Assembly: GCF_026153295.1 (NCBI RefSeq) | Contig: NZ_CP110615.1 | Span: 1,922,001 to 1,986,000 of the forward strand | Direction: 5' to 3' | DNA: 64,000 nt | Origin: Rhodococcus antarcticus | Lineage (GTDB): Bacteria; Actinomycetota; Actinomycetes; Mycobacteriales; Mycobacteriaceae | In this document: positions 35,496 through 44,509 of the stretch, in pieces | How the letters are laid out: every line of letters starts with the position of its first letter | How positions within the stretch are numbered: position 1 is the first letter of the stretch | The notes under the pieces: model-generated | The model's database searches: none | Told to the model about the DNA's origin: nothing | What the model saw: only the letters and a program-made list of their open reading frames with translations | Translations under genes and position numbers: made by a program

Positions 35496-36426
35496 GCCAG
35501 GTGCTGGGACCGCCGCCGTCCCCGAGGTCGACAACTCGCGGGCCGACACCCCGCGGGCCGACACCCCGCGGGCCGGTACCCCGCAGGCCGACGGTCGGGC
35601 GGCGGGCTACCGGGCCGGACGGACGCTGTCCGTGCGCACCGAGCTCCGCCGCCAGCTGACCCGGCGACGCACGCAGATCAGCCTGGGGTTCCTGGTGCTG
35701 CTGCCCTTCCTGCTGGCTCTCGCGTTCACGTTCGGCAACAGCTCGGGCTCCACCTCGGGCGGGTTCGTCGACCTGGCCACCAGCGGCGGGCTGAACTTCA
35801 CGGTCTTCACCCTGTTCGTGTCGACGGGGTTCCTGCTGGTCGTCGTCGTGTCGCTGTTCTTCGGCGACTCCGTGGCCAGCGAAGCCTCGTGGTCGAGCCT
35901 GCGGTACCTGCTCGCGATGCCCGTCCCCCGGGCGCGGCTGCTGCGGCAGAAGGCCGTCGTGGCCGGCGGGGTGTCGCTGTTCGGGCTGGTCCTGCTGCCC
36001 GCGGTCGCCCTGGCGCTGGGCACGGCCGTCTACGGGGCGAACCCTGTGCTGAACCCCCTGGGCGAGGCGCTCGGCTACGGGCGGGGTGTGGGGCGGCTGG
36101 TGCTGATCGTGGTGTTCGTGGCCCTGCAGCTGAGCTGGGTGGCCGGTCTGGCGATGGCCATGTCGGTCCTCACCGACGCTCCGCTGGGCGCGGTGGGCGG
36201 GGCCGTGATGATCACGATCCTGAGCCAGATCCTCGACGCGATCCCCGCACTGGGCGGCCTGCGGGTCTGGCTCCCCACGCACTACGCCAACGCGTGGACG
36301 GCGCTGCTCAGCGTCGACGTCGACTGGGACGGGATGGTGCGCGGCACGTTCTCCTCGCTCGCCTACGCGACGGTCTTCGGGCTGGTGGCGTGGCGCCGCT
36401 TCGCCACCAAGGACATCACCAGCTGA
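35488..36426 (+). CDS. ABC-2 family transporter permease
   Basis: 312 residues. A disordered Pro/Asp/Arg-rich N-terminal tail of about 40 residues contains RADTP repeats. Six transmembrane helices follow in the ABC-2 exporter layout, including a FFGDSVASE coupling region (about residue 125) and PTHYANAW near the end. Its ATG overlaps the end of the hydrolase-ATPase gene (ATGAGTGA), so the two should form one transporter. ABC-2 permeases usually export drugs, polysaccharides or lipids; the substrate is not predictable. It converges on uvrB. Confidence 0.82.
   Translation: MSEPGAGTAAVPEVDNSRADTPRADTPRAGTPQADGRAAGYRAGRTLSVRTELRRQLTRRRTQISLGFLVLLPFLLALAFTFGNSSGSTSGGFVDLATSGGLNFTVFTLFVSTGFLLVVVVSLFFGDSVASEASWSSLRYLLAMPVPRARLLRQKAVVAGGVSLFGLVLLPAVALALGTAVYGANPVLNPLGEALGYGRGVGRLVLIVVFVALQLSWVAGLAMAMSVLTDAPLGAVGGAVMITILSQILDAIPALGGLRVWLPTHYANAWTALLSVDVDWDGMVRGTFSSLAYATVFGLVAWRRFATKDITS
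35538..35592 (+). repeat. 15-bp tandem repeat in the permease N-terminal tail
   Basis: Copies start at 35538, 35553 and 35568 (the third with two substitutions), with a partial fourth from 35583. The unit GCGGGCCGACACCCC is in frame and encodes RADTP, so copy-number change would lengthen the cytoplasmic tail without frameshift. Confidence 0.8.
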
Positions 36427-36506
36427 GCCGTTCCCGTCCGGGGCTCGGCCCCTTCGGTCCTGTCCGCGCCCGAGCCGTCGACGTGTCCCCCGTGCACGCG
36501 GCCGGG

Positions 36507-38699
36507 TCAGCTGACGCCCGCCGCGTCCATCCCGCGCAGCTCCTTCTTCAGGTCGTGGATCTCGTCGCGCAGCCGCCCGGCGAGCTCGAACTGCAGGTCC
36601 CGTGCGGCCCCCATCATCTGGTCGGTCAGCTGCTGCACCAGGTCGGCGAGCTCGGCACGCGGCATGGAACTCACGTCCCGTCCGTCCACCACGCCCGAGC
36701 TGGACGCCCGGCCCGGCTCCCCCGTGGCCCGCTTGCCCCGGCTGGAGTTGCGGCCGGATCCCCCGATCCCGATACCTGCGGTGTCGTCGGCCTCCGCGTA
36801 GACCACGTCGAGAATGTCCGCGATCTTCTTGCGCAGCGGCTGCGGGTCGAGCCCGCGCTCGAGGTTGTAGGCCACCTGCTTCTCGCGACGGCGGTCGGTC
36901 TCCTCGATGGCCTGGGCCATGGAGGCCGTGATCTTGTCGGCGTACATGTGCACCTCGCCCGAGACGTTGCGGGCCGCACGTCCGATGGTCTGGATCAGCG
37001 AGGTCGCGCTGCGGAGGAACCCCTCCTTGTCCGCGTCGAGGATCGCCACCAACGACACCTCCGGGAGGTCCAGGCCCTCCCGCAGCAGGTTGATCCCCAC
37101 CAGCACGTCGTACTCGCCCTGCCGCAGCTGGCGCAGCAGCTCCACCCGGCGCAACGTGTCGACCTCGGAGTGCAGGTAGCGCACCTTGATCCCGAGCTCG
37201 AGGAGGTAGTCGGTGAGGTCCTCGGACATCTTCTTGGTCAGCGTGGTCACCAGCACCCGCTCGTTCCGCTCGGCCCGCAGCCGGATCTCGTGGACCAGGT
37301 CGTCGATCTGGCCCTTGGTCGGCTTCACCACCACCTGCGGGTCCACCAGCCCCGTCGGTCGGATGACCTGCTCCACGTACTCGCCACCGGCCTGGGCCAT
37401 CTCGTACTTGCCGGGGGTGGCCGACAGGTACACGGTCTGGCCGATCCGATCGGTGAACTCCTCCCAGCGCAGCGGACGGTTGTCCATGGCGCTGGGGAGG
37501 CGGAACCCGTGCTCGACCAGGGTCCGCTTGCGGCTCATGTCGCCCTCGTACATGCCGCCGACCTGGGGCACCGTCACGTGCGACTCGTCGATGACGAGCA
37601 GGAAGTCGTCGGGGAAGTAGTCGAGCAGCGTGGCACCCGCGGAACCGGGCGCGCGGCCGTCGACGTGCCGGGAGTAGTTCTCGATGCCGGAGCAGAAGCC
37701 GACCTGACGCATCATCTCCAGGTCGTAGGTGGTGCGCATGCGCAGCCGCTGGGCCTCCAGGAGCTTGCCCGAGCCCTCCATCTTGGCCAGCTGCTCGGCG
37801 AGCTCGGCCTCGATGTCCCGGGTGGCGCGCTCCATCCGCTCCGGACCGGCCACGTAGTGGGTGGCCGGGAACACGCGGGTCTCGGCCACGTCGCGCACCA
37901 CGTCCCCGGTGAGCGGGTGCAGGTAGTAGAGCGCCTCCACCTCGTCCCCGAAGAACTCGATGCGCACCGCGAGCTCCTCGTAGGCGGGGATGACCTCCAC
38001 CGTGTCCCCCCGCACCCGGAACGTGCCGCGGGCGAAGGCGAGGTCGTTGCGGGTGTACTGCACGTCGACGAGCGCACGCAGCAGCGTCTCCCGGTCGAGG
38101 GTGTCGCCGACGCGGACGCCGATGGATCGGTCGAGGTACTCCTGCGGGGTGCCCAGGCCGTAGATGCAGCTGACGGAGGCGACGACGATGACGTCGCGGC
38201 GGGTCAGCAGGCTCATCGTGGCCGAGTGCCGCAGCCTCTCGACCTCGTCGTTGGTCGAGGAGTCCTTCTCGATGTACGTGTCCGTCTGCGGGACGTACGC
38301 CTCCGGCTGGTAGTAGTCGTAGTAGGAGACGAAGTACTCGACGGCGTTGTGCGGGAAGTAGCCGCGCAGCTCGTTGGCGAGCTGGGCGGCGAGGGTCTTG
38401 TTCGGGGCCAGGACGAGCGTGGGGCGCTGCAGCCGCTCCACCAGCCACGCCGTGGTGGCCGACTTGCCGGTGCCGGTGGCGCCGAGCAGGACCACGTCCG
38501 GCTCACCCGCCTTGAGCCGCTTCTCCAGCTCGTCGATGGCCGCCGGCTGGTCGCCGGCGGGCTGGTAGTCGCTGACCACCTGGAACTCCCCCCGCTTGCG
38601 GGGCACGTCGCTGACCGGCCGGAACTCCGAGTGGGACAGCACCCCGTGCTCGGGGACGACGGGCGCGCTCACGGGGGACTTCTCGGTCTTCTGGGCCAC
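36507..38699 (-). CDS. uvrB: Excinuclease ABC subunit UvrB
   Basis: 730 residues. It has Walker A GATGTGKS, the beta-hairpin region [25 protein letters not shown] (motif II), helicase motifs V/VI ([10 protein letters not shown]) and a C-terminal UVR domain (about 685-720) that binds UvrC. It verifies damage and loads UvrC in nucleotide excision repair. It is slightly longer than the usual ~670-700 residues because of an N-terminal extension of about 30 residues and a Gly/Ser-rich linker before the UVR domain. GTG 38699 is used; an internal start would also retain all motifs. Confidence 0.95.
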   Translation of the reverse strand: MAQKTEKSPVSAPVVPEHGVLSHSEFRPVSDVPRKRGEFQVVSDYQPAGDQPAAIDELEKRLKAGEPDVVLLGATGTGKSATTAWLVERLQRPTLVLAPNKTLAAQLANELRGYFPHNAVEYFVSYYDYYQPEAYVPQTDTYIEKDSSTNDEVERLRHSATMSLLTRRDVIVVASVSCIYGLGTPQEYLDRSIGVRVGDTLDRETLLRALVDVQYTRNDLAFARGTFRVRGDTVEVIPAYEELAVRIEFFGDEVEALYYLHPLTGDVVRDVAETRVFPATHYVAGPERMERATRDIEAELAEQLAKMEGSGKLLEAQRLRMRTTYDLEMMRQVGFCSGIENYSRHVDGRAPGSAGATLLDYFPDDFLLVIDESHVTVPQVGGMYEGDMSRKRTLVEHGFRLPSAMDNRPLRWEEFTDRIGQTVYLSATPGKYEMAQAGGEYVEQVIRPTGLVDPQVVVKPTKGQIDDLVHEIRLRAERNERVLVTTLTKKMSEDLTDYLLELGIKVRYLHSEVDTLRRVELLRQLRQGEYDVLVGINLLREGLDLPEVSLVAILDADKEGFLRSATSLIQTIGRAARNVSGEVHMYADKITASMAQAIEETDRRREKQVAYNLERGLDPQPLRKKIADILDVVYAEADDTAGIGIGGSGRNSSRGKRATGEPGRASSSGVVDGRDVSSMPRAELADLVQQLTDQMMGAARDLQFELAGRLRDEIHDLKKELRGMDAAGVS

Positions 38700-38800
38700 G
38701 GGACCAGGGTAGGCGCGGGGTCCGACACGAACCGGGTGACCGAGGGCCCAGGACGACGTCCAGTTGTGGTGCCGCTCACAGCACGGGCATCATCGCCACC

Positions 38801-39109
38801 ATGCACACACTCGTCGTCAGCTACCACGCCCCCACCGACCCGGCCGCCTTCGACGCCCACTACAGCGGCACGCACGCCCCCCTCGCGGCGAAGATCCCGG
38901 GCCTGCGCGCCTTCACCACCGGCCACGCCCACGCCATGGACTCCGGCGATCCCGCCTTCTACATGGTCGCGGAGCTGGTGTTCGACTCGGCCGCCGACAT
39001 GGCCGCCGGGATGGGGTCGCCCGAGGGCACCGCGGCCGTCGCGGACCTGCCGAACTTCGCCGGCGCCGGCACCACGATGTTCCACTACGAGGTCGCCGAC
39101 AGGATGTGA
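38801..39109 (+). CDS. EthD family dimeric alpha/beta-barrel protein
   Basis: 102 residues of the ferredoxin-like EthD/stress-responsive barrel family. YHAPTDPAAFDAHYSGTHAPLAAKIPGLRAF is the typical opening, with the conserved HYSGTH-type segment at about 20-25. EthD proteins are accessory to monooxygenases or act as small oxygenases/isomerases; here no partner enzyme is adjacent, so the role is open. It is divergent from uvrB (101 bp between starts) and followed after 27 bases by the DUF402 gene on the same strand. Confidence 0.8.
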   Translation: MHTLVVSYHAPTDPAAFDAHYSGTHAPLAAKIPGLRAFTTGHAHAMDSGDPAFYMVAELVFDSAADMAAGMGSPEGTAAVADLPNFAGAGTTMFHYEVADRM

Positions 39110-39136
39110 CCACCCGCTGCGGCTAGGTTTCCCCGC

Positions 39137-39664
39137 ATGGGGATGCACCGGCCGAAGGTGGAGCGCTTCGACGTCAGCGGCCGCACCAACACCGATCCCA
39201 AGGGTGTGGTGCGGCCGGTCGACGTCTACACCGAGCACCCGTGGGGGCTGTACGTCGCCCGCTCGGCCGACCACCCGTCCTTCCACTACCTCGAGTCGTG
39301 GCTGCTGCCGAGCCTCGGCCTGCGCGCCACCGTCTTCCACTTCACCGCCGGTCACGAGCGCGACCAGGACCACTACGTCGACGTCGGCGAGTTCACCCGC
39401 GACGGCTCCGTGTGGCACTCGGTGGACCACTACCTGGACCTGGTGGTCCGGACCGGCCGCGACACCGAGCTGCTGGACGCCGACGAGCTGCTCGCGGCCA
39501 CCGGGGAGGGCCTGCTCGACGCGGCCACCGCCCAGCTCGCCGTGCACCGGATGACGGCGGCGGTGGACGGCATCGCCAGCCACCGCCACGACCTCGACCA
39601 GTGGCTCGCGAGCCTCGGAATGCCGATCAGCTGGCTCCCGGCGGGCCCGGCTCCCACCCGGTGA
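39137..39664 (+). CDS. DUF402 domain-containing protein
   Basis: 175 residues. The central [29 protein letters not shown] (YVDV...DLDLVV-like core) is the DUF402 beta-barrel motif, whose characterised members (Ntdp) are metal-dependent nucleoside tri/diphosphatases. The C-terminal helix carries the DADEL segment typical of the family. Phosphatase activity is inferred from the family only. Its last 38 bases overlap the 3' end of coaE on the opposite strand. Confidence 0.78.
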   Translation: MGMHRPKVERFDVSGRTNTDPKGVVRPVDVYTEHPWGLYVARSADHPSFHYLESWLLPSLGLRATVFHFTAGHERDQDHYVDVGEFTRDGSVWHSVDHYLDLVVRTGRDTELLDADELLAATGEGLLDAATAQLAVHRMTAAVDGIASHRHDLDQWLASLGMPISWLPAGPAPTR

Positions 39665-40808
39665 GCTCCGCCCACGCGAGCGCCCGCGGGGACGCCGCGT
39701 CGAACCAGGGCTGCTCGGCCGCCGCACGGGGCAGCACCTCGGTGTCCCGCACCGCAGCGGTCCGCTCCGCCACCACCTCGGGCTGGTCGCGCAGCCAGTC
39801 ACGGAGCACCAGGGCGAGGCGCTGCCCCGGGGACCCGTCGAGCCGCAGGTGCACGTTCGCGGGGCGGCCCGGATCAGCGTGCACGTGCAGCCGCTCCGCC
39901 CGGCCGGCCGGGTCGGGGTGCTCGGCCTTCGGGTCGTCGTGGGTGCCGCCGTGCCGAGGGAACCCGCCGTCGGCGAGTGCATCGGCGAGACCGTCCACCG
40001 CCGCCGGCGAGCGAACGGTCACCTGCAGGTCCAGCACGTCCTCGGCGTCCAGGCCCGCCACCGCGGTGGGGCCGACGTGGTCCACGCGCAGCGCCGCCTC
40101 ACCGAGCACCAGCCGCAGCCGGGAGGCGAGACGCCGAGCCTGCGCGGGCCACGTCGGGTCGGCCGGCACCAGCACGGGCCGGGGGCGGTCCCAGGTCCGC
40201 TCGCGGACGTGGCGCTCGTAGGGGACCAGCCGCGCCTGCCACAGCTGCTCCACCAGCGGCCGCAGCGCGTCCGGGGCCCCGCTGTTGTCGAGCCAGACGT
40301 CGGCAGCGGCCCGCCGATCGTCGTCCGACGCCTGGGCCGCGATCCTCGCGCGCGCATCGGCCTCGGTCATCCCCCGCTGGGAGACCAGCCGGTCCACGCG
40401 CTCGTCCTCGGGGGTGTGCACCACGACGACGAGGTGGAACACGGCGCCCATCCGGTTCTCGACGAGAAGCGGGACGTCGTGCAGCAGAACGGCATCCGCG
40501 GGCGCAGCGGCTACCAGCTCTGCCGTTCGCGCACCGATGAGCGGGTGCAGCACCCCGTTGAGCACGCGCCGGGCCTCGTCGTCGCCGAACACGCGGGAGC
40601 CCAGCGCGGGCCGGTCCAGGGTGCCGTCGGGGCTGAGCACGCCCTCCCCGAAGGCCTCGACCACCGCAGCCAGACCTGGCGTTCCTGGCTGCACCACCTC
40701 ACGGGCGATGCGATCGGCGTCCACGACCAGCGCACCCAGCTCGGACAGCGTCGAGGACACCGTCGACTTCCCCGCCCCGATTCCCCCGGTCAGGCCCACC
40801 CTCAGCAC
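39627..40808 (-). CDS. coaE: Dephospho-CoA kinase fused to a GrpB/UPF0157 domain
   Basis: 393 residues. The N-terminal kinase domain (1-200) has Walker [13 protein letters not shown] (5-16), the DADRIAREV substrate motif and a lid with conserved arginines. It catalyses the last step of CoA synthesis. The C-terminal domain (about 215-375, [19 protein letters not shown]...VDHVGPTAV) is a GrpB-type nucleotidyltransferase-fold domain, a fusion also known in mycobacteria. Its role is unclear; it has been proposed to aid folding or regulation. The 3' end overlaps the DUF402 gene. Confidence 0.93.
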   Translation of the reverse strand: MLRVGLTGGIGAGKSTVSSTLSELGALVVDADRIAREVVQPGTPGLAAVVEAFGEGVLSPDGTLDRPALGSRVFGDDEARRVLNGVLHPLIGARTAELVAAAPADAVLLHDVPLLVENRMGAVFHLVVVVHTPEDERVDRLVSQRGMTEADARARIAAQASDDDRRAAADVWLDNSGAPDALRPLVEQLWQARLVPYERHVRERTWDRPRPVLVPADPTWPAQARRLASRLRLVLGEAALRVDHVGPTAVAGLDAEDVLDLQVTVRSPAAVDGLADALADGGFPRHGGTHDDPKAEHPDPAGRAERLHVHADPGRPANVHLRLDGSPGQRLALVLRDWLRDQPEVVAERTAAVRDTEVLPRAAAEQPWFDAASPRALAWAELTGWEPGPPGAS

Positions 40809-40937
40809 GAGCCTCAGTGTGGCACAGGGTCACCGGCGCGCGGCGTCACGAACGCGCAGGGTCACGGCGCGCCTCCACCCTCACCACCCGCCCCGTGCGT
40901 ACCTTCCGTCACGAACACCACGAACACGGAGGAAGCC

Positions 40938-41150
40938 ATGCCCAGCCGTCCCCGCAGCCCCGGTCGCCACCGCCTCGGCGCGGACGCCCTGGTGCACTGC
41001 ACCGAGTTCTCGCCCGTCGCCGCCGCCCTGGCCGAGCACCGCCGCTCCTGGCTCACCGCCCTGCTCGTCCCGGCCCGGCACAGCCTCGCCGGACTGCGTC
41101 GGCGGTCGATCGCCCCCGAGCTGTGGTGGGCCCCGGCGACGCTGGCCTGA
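40938..41150 (+). CDS. Small hypothetical protein (70 aa)
   Basis: I do not recognise this protein. It is basic at the N-terminus (SRPRSPGRHRLGAD) with one moderately hydrophobic stretch (SWLTALLVPARHSLAGL) and a tryptophan-rich end (ELWWAPATLA). A good ribosome-binding site (GGAGGA at 40928-40933, 4-base spacing to ATG) and a 9-bp-stem terminator after the stop support a real gene. The divergent neighbour is coaE, 129 bp away. Confidence 0.5.
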   Translation: MPSRPRSPGRHRLGADALVHCTEFSPVAAALAEHRRSWLTALLVPARHSLAGLRRRSIAPELWWAPATLA

Positions 41151-41163
41151 CCCCGCGCGCGTC

Positions 41164-41196
41164 CCAGCCCCGTCCGCCCCGCGCGGCCGGGGCTGG
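41164..41196. terminator. Hairpin between convergent small ORF and lipoprotein gene
   Basis: A perfect 9-bp stem (41164-41172 with 41188-41196) and a 15-base G/C-rich loop between two convergent stops. Likely a bidirectional terminator. Confidence 0.5.
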
Positions 41197-41213
41197 TCTG
41201 CGTCCGGGGTGGG

Positions 41214-41822
41214 TCAGACCCCCGCCGCGGCGAGCACGATCCCGGCCAGCGCGCCGGTCTTCGCCGCGACCTGGTCAGCAGGGACCAGCGTCGGCGCCAT
41301 CGTCACGGCCACCGAGTAGATGCCCGAGGAGGCCACGACCAGCCCACCCGCCGGGAACGGGATGAAGCTGCCGTCCACCCCTCCCGCAGGCACGGTGGTC
41401 GAGCCGACCCCCTGCTGCTCGGCGTCGGTGACGGTCACGGTGACGCGGTGCGCGGCCTGCTGTGCGCTGGCGTAGCTGGTGAGGCTGATCTCCAGCGGGT
41501 ACGAGTTCCCCGCGGGAGCGCCGTAGCGGCAGGTGATGCGCCCGGTGCGACCGATGTCGGCCAGCGCCTCGCCGTTCACGACGTCGACCACGCTCGAGAC
41601 CGGTACGCCCACGGTGGCGTCGAGCTGGTTGCCGGGGATCATCGCCGCGCAGTTCGCCGGCAGGACCGGGGCGGCCGCGGTCGTCGGCGCCACCGTGGTG
41701 CTCGGGGCCGCCACGGTGGGAACGATGACCGGCTGCGGCGCGGGCTCGGGAGAGCAGGAGCCAGCCACGACGAGCAGGCCGCCCAGCACGACGACCACCG
41801 GCGGGAACGACCTCCTGATCAC
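41214..41822 (-). CDS. Putative lipoprotein, DUF3558-like
   Basis: 202 residues from a GTG at 41822. An arginine pair precedes a hydrophobic stretch and a VAGSC site that could serve as a weak lipobox, followed by a Pro/Thr/Ala-rich linker of about 35 residues. The globular domain contains two cysteines (ANCAAMIPGNQLD and ITCRYG) spaced as in DUF3558 and related mycobacterial cell-envelope lipoproteins. Function unknown, probably extracytoplasmic. A terminator separates it from rpsA upstream, so it has its own promoter. Confidence 0.65.
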   Translation of the reverse strand: MIRRSFPPVVVVLGGLLVVAGSCSPEPAPQPVIVPTVAAPSTTVAPTTAAAPVLPANCAAMIPGNQLDATVGVPVSSVVDVVNGEALADIGRTGRITCRYGAPAGNSYPLEISLTSYASAQQAAHRVTVTVTDAEQQGVGSTTVPAGGVDGSFIPFPAGGLVVASSGIYSVAVTMAPTLVPADQVAAKTGALAGIVLAAAGV

Positions 41823-41872
41823 GGGGTCGACGCTAGACCGTGGACACCCCGCAGCGGTGGAGCCACACGCGC

Positions 41873-41911
41873 GTCGGCGCCCCGCCCCCACTCGGGGGAC
41901 GGGGCGCCGAC
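41873..41911 (-). terminator. rpsA terminator
   Basis: A 12-bp outer stem (41873-41884 with 41900-41911) and a 5-bp inner C/G stem with one bulged A, 49 bases after the rpsA stop. It separates rpsA from the lipoprotein gene on the same strand. Confidence 0.7.
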
Positions 41912-41959
41912 GTCGTTCAGGTGGAGCGGTCGATCAGGTGGAGCTCACGCTCCGGTCGT

Positions 41960-43459
41960 TCACGCTCCGCCGGAGAGCTTCTCCCGCAGGGCAGCCAGCT
42001 GGGCGTCGCTGGCGAGCGAGCCACCGCTGGCCGCGGGCGCACCCTGGCCGGGGTCGCCGGCCGCGTCGTCGTCGCCGTCCTCGTCGTTGCTGACGCCGGT
42101 CTCGGAGGAGTAGTTCGTCTCGGTCGCGGCCTCGGCCTCGTCCTTGATCGACTTCTCGACCTGCACCTTGTGGGCGGCGTGGCGACGCTCGGCCTCGGCG
42201 TAGCGACGCTCCCAGTCCTCGCGCTGGGAGTCGAAGCCCTCGAGCCACTCGTTCGTCTCGGAGTCGAAGCCCTCCGGGAAGATGTAGTTGCCGCCGTCGT
42301 CGTACTGGTCGGCCATGCCGTACTTGGACGGGTCGAACTCGGCGAGGAAGTCCTCGTTGGCCTGCTTCAGGCTCAGCGAGATGCGACGACGCTCGAGGTC
42401 GATGTCGATGACCTTGACCATGACGTCGTCGCCGACGCCCACGACCTGGTCGGGGATCTCCACGTGGCGCTCGGCCAGCTCGGAGATGTGCACCAGGCCC
42501 TCGATGCCCTCGTCCACGCGGACGAACGCACCGAACGGCACCAGCTTGGTGACCTTGCCCGGGACGATCTGGCCGATCGCGTGGGTCCGGGCGAACTGGC
42601 GCCACGGGTCCTCCTGCGTGGCCTTGAGCGACAGGGAGACGCGCTCGCGGTCCAGGTCGACGTCCAGCACCTCGACGGTGACCTCGGTGCCGACCTCGAC
42701 GACCTCGGACGGGTGGTCGATGTGCTTCCAGGACAGCTCGGAGACGTGCACCAGGCCGTCGACGCCACCCAGGTCCACGAAGGCACCGAAGTTGACGATG
42801 GAGGACACGACGCCCTTGCGGACCTGGCCCTTCTGCAGCTGGTTGAGGAACTCGCTGCGCACCGCCGACTGCGTCTGCTCGAGCCACGCCCGGCGCGACA
42901 GGACCACGTTGTTGCGGTTCTTGTCGAGCTCGATGATCTTGGCCTCGATCTCCTGGCCGACGTAGGGCTGCAGGTCGCGCACGCGGCGCATCTCCACCAG
43001 CGACGCCGGGAGGAAGCCACGCAGGCCGATGTCCAGGATGAGACCACCCTTGACGACCTCGATGACGGTGCCCTTGACGGGCTCGTCCGCCTCCTTGAGC
43101 GCCTCGATCGTGCCCCACGCGCGCTCGTACTGCGCCCGCTTCTTGGACAGGATCAGCCGGCCCTCCTTGTCCTCCTTGGTGAGGACGAGGGCCTCGACGA
43201 CGTCGCCGACGGAGACGACCTCGTTGGGGTCGACGTCGTGCTTGATCGAGAGCTCGCGCGAGGGGATGACACCCTCTGTCTTGTAGCCGATGTCGAGCAG
43301 GACCTCGTCGCGGTCGACCTTGACGATGGTTCCCTCGACGATGTCACCATCGTTGAAGTACTTGATCGTGGCGTCGATAGCCGCCATGAAGTCCTCAGCC
43401 GAGCCGATGTCGTTGATCGCGACCTGGGGGCTCGTCGAGGTGAGGGTGGTAGAGGCCAT
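41960..43459 (-). CDS. rpsA: 30S ribosomal protein S1
   Basis: 499 residues with four S1 RNA-binding domains (about 35-105, 122-190, 205-275, 290-362) and an acidic, low-complexity C-terminal tail of about 130 residues. This is the short four-domain form normal in actinobacteria (six in E. coli). It helps load mRNA on the 30S subunit. Domains 3 and 4 keep the VNFGAFVDL and VPFGAFVRV OB-fold signatures. The ATG at 43459 lies 174 bp from the divergent methyltransferase start, so the leader should contain a strong promoter, which I could not pinpoint. Confidence 0.95.
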   Translation of the reverse strand: MASTTLTSTSPQVAINDIGSAEDFMAAIDATIKYFNDGDIVEGTIVKVDRDEVLLDIGYKTEGVIPSRELSIKHDVDPNEVVSVGDVVEALVLTKEDKEGRLILSKKRAQYERAWGTIEALKEADEPVKGTVIEVVKGGLILDIGLRGFLPASLVEMRRVRDLQPYVGQEIEAKIIELDKNRNNVVLSRRAWLEQTQSAVRSEFLNQLQKGQVRKGVVSSIVNFGAFVDLGGVDGLVHVSELSWKHIDHPSEVVEVGTEVTVEVLDVDLDRERVSLSLKATQEDPWRQFARTHAIGQIVPGKVTKLVPFGAFVRVDEGIEGLVHISELAERHVEIPDQVVGVGDDVMVKVIDIDLERRRISLSLKQANEDFLAEFDPSKYGMADQYDDGGNYIFPEGFDSETNEWLEGFDSQREDWERRYAEAERRHAAHKVQVEKSIKDEAEAATETNYSSETGVSNDEDGDDDAAGDPGQGAPAASGGSLASDAQLAALREKLSGGA

Positions 43460-43633
43460 GGGGTGGAGTGCTCCGGAGGGGTGGGTGTCGGTCGGCGGAC
43501 TTCTTCTGGACGCGCGAGGACCTCAGCTGCTCCAGCCGTGGGAACCTGCTCAGCGCTCGGGGCACTCGCGGGTGTGAGACTACGGGGCGGCCGTGGACCG
43601 CGGCAAACCGGTCACCCCCTCTGACGTGGAGAG

Positions 43634-44497
43634 ATGATGCCCGCCGACACGACCGAACCCCAGCCCGACCGGCACGCCGGGGCCACCGCCGTCCTCGGCA
43701 CGGTCGGACCCGCTCGCGGGCACCTCTCGGCCGCCGACAGCGTGCGCGCGAACCGGGCCTGGTGGGACGCCGACACCGAGGACTACCACCGTGAGCACGC
43801 CGACTTCCTGGGCGTGGACCACCCCGACGGCGAGTTCGTCTGGTGCCCCGAGGGCCTGCACGAGGGTGACGTGCACCTGCTGGGCGACGTGGCCGGTCGC
43901 GACGTGCTGGAGGTGGGCTGCGGATCCGCGCCGTGCGCGCGGTGGCTCGCCGGGCAGGGGGCGCGGGTGGTCGGGCTCGACCTGTCGCTGGGGATGCTGC
44001 GGCGGGGCCGGGTGCCGGGGGCGCTCGAGGTGCCGCTGGTGCAGGCCACCGCGGACGCGCTGCCCTTCGCCGACGGCAGCTTCGACGTGGCCTGCTCGGC
44101 GTTCGGTGCCGTCCCGTTCGTGGCCGACTCCGGGGTGGTCATGACCGAGGTGGCCCGGGTGCTGCGGTCCGGTGGGCTGTGGGTGTTCTCGGTGAACCAC
44201 CCGATGCGCTGGGTGTTCCCCGACGACCCCGGACCCAAGGGGCTCACCGCGACCATCCCGTACTTCGACCGCACCCCGTACGTGGAGGTCGACGGGAACG
44301 GGGTGGCCACCTACGCCGAGCACCACCGCACCCTGGGCGACCGGGTCCGGGAGATCGTGGCGGCCGGGCTCGTGCTCGTCGACCTCGTCGAGCCCCAGTG
44401 GCCGGAGGGCCTGGAGCGCGAGTGGGGCCAGTGGAGCCCGCTGCGGGGGGAGATCTTCCCGGGCACGGCGATCTTCAGCTGCCGCAAGCCCGGCTGA
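43634..44497 (+). CDS. Class I SAM-dependent methyltransferase (UbiE/type 11)
   Basis: 287 residues. The SAM-binding VLEVGCGSAPCARWLAGQG is near residue 93, followed by an acidic loop (VGLDLSLGML) and post-motifs ADALPFADGSFDVA and VLRSGGLWVFSVNHP. The N-terminal RANRAWWDADTEDYHREH segment is typical of an actinobacterial subgroup next to rpsA/polA. The substrate is unknown. GGAGAG directly precedes a double ATG (43634 and 43637). It ends 12 bases from the convergent polA stop. Confidence 0.82.
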   Translation: MMPADTTEPQPDRHAGATAVLGTVGPARGHLSAADSVRANRAWWDADTEDYHREHADFLGVDHPDGEFVWCPEGLHEGDVHLLGDVAGRDVLEVGCGSAPCARWLAGQGARVVGLDLSLGMLRRGRVPGALEVPLVQATADALPFADGSFDVACSAFGAVPFVADSGVVMTEVARVLRSGGLWVFSVNHPMRWVFPDDPGPKGLTATIPYFDRTPYVEVDGNGVATYAEHHRTLGDRVREIVAAGLVLVDLVEPQWPEGLEREWGQWSPLRGEIFPGTAIFSCRKPG

Positions 44498-44509
44498 GCC
44501 GACCCCGGG

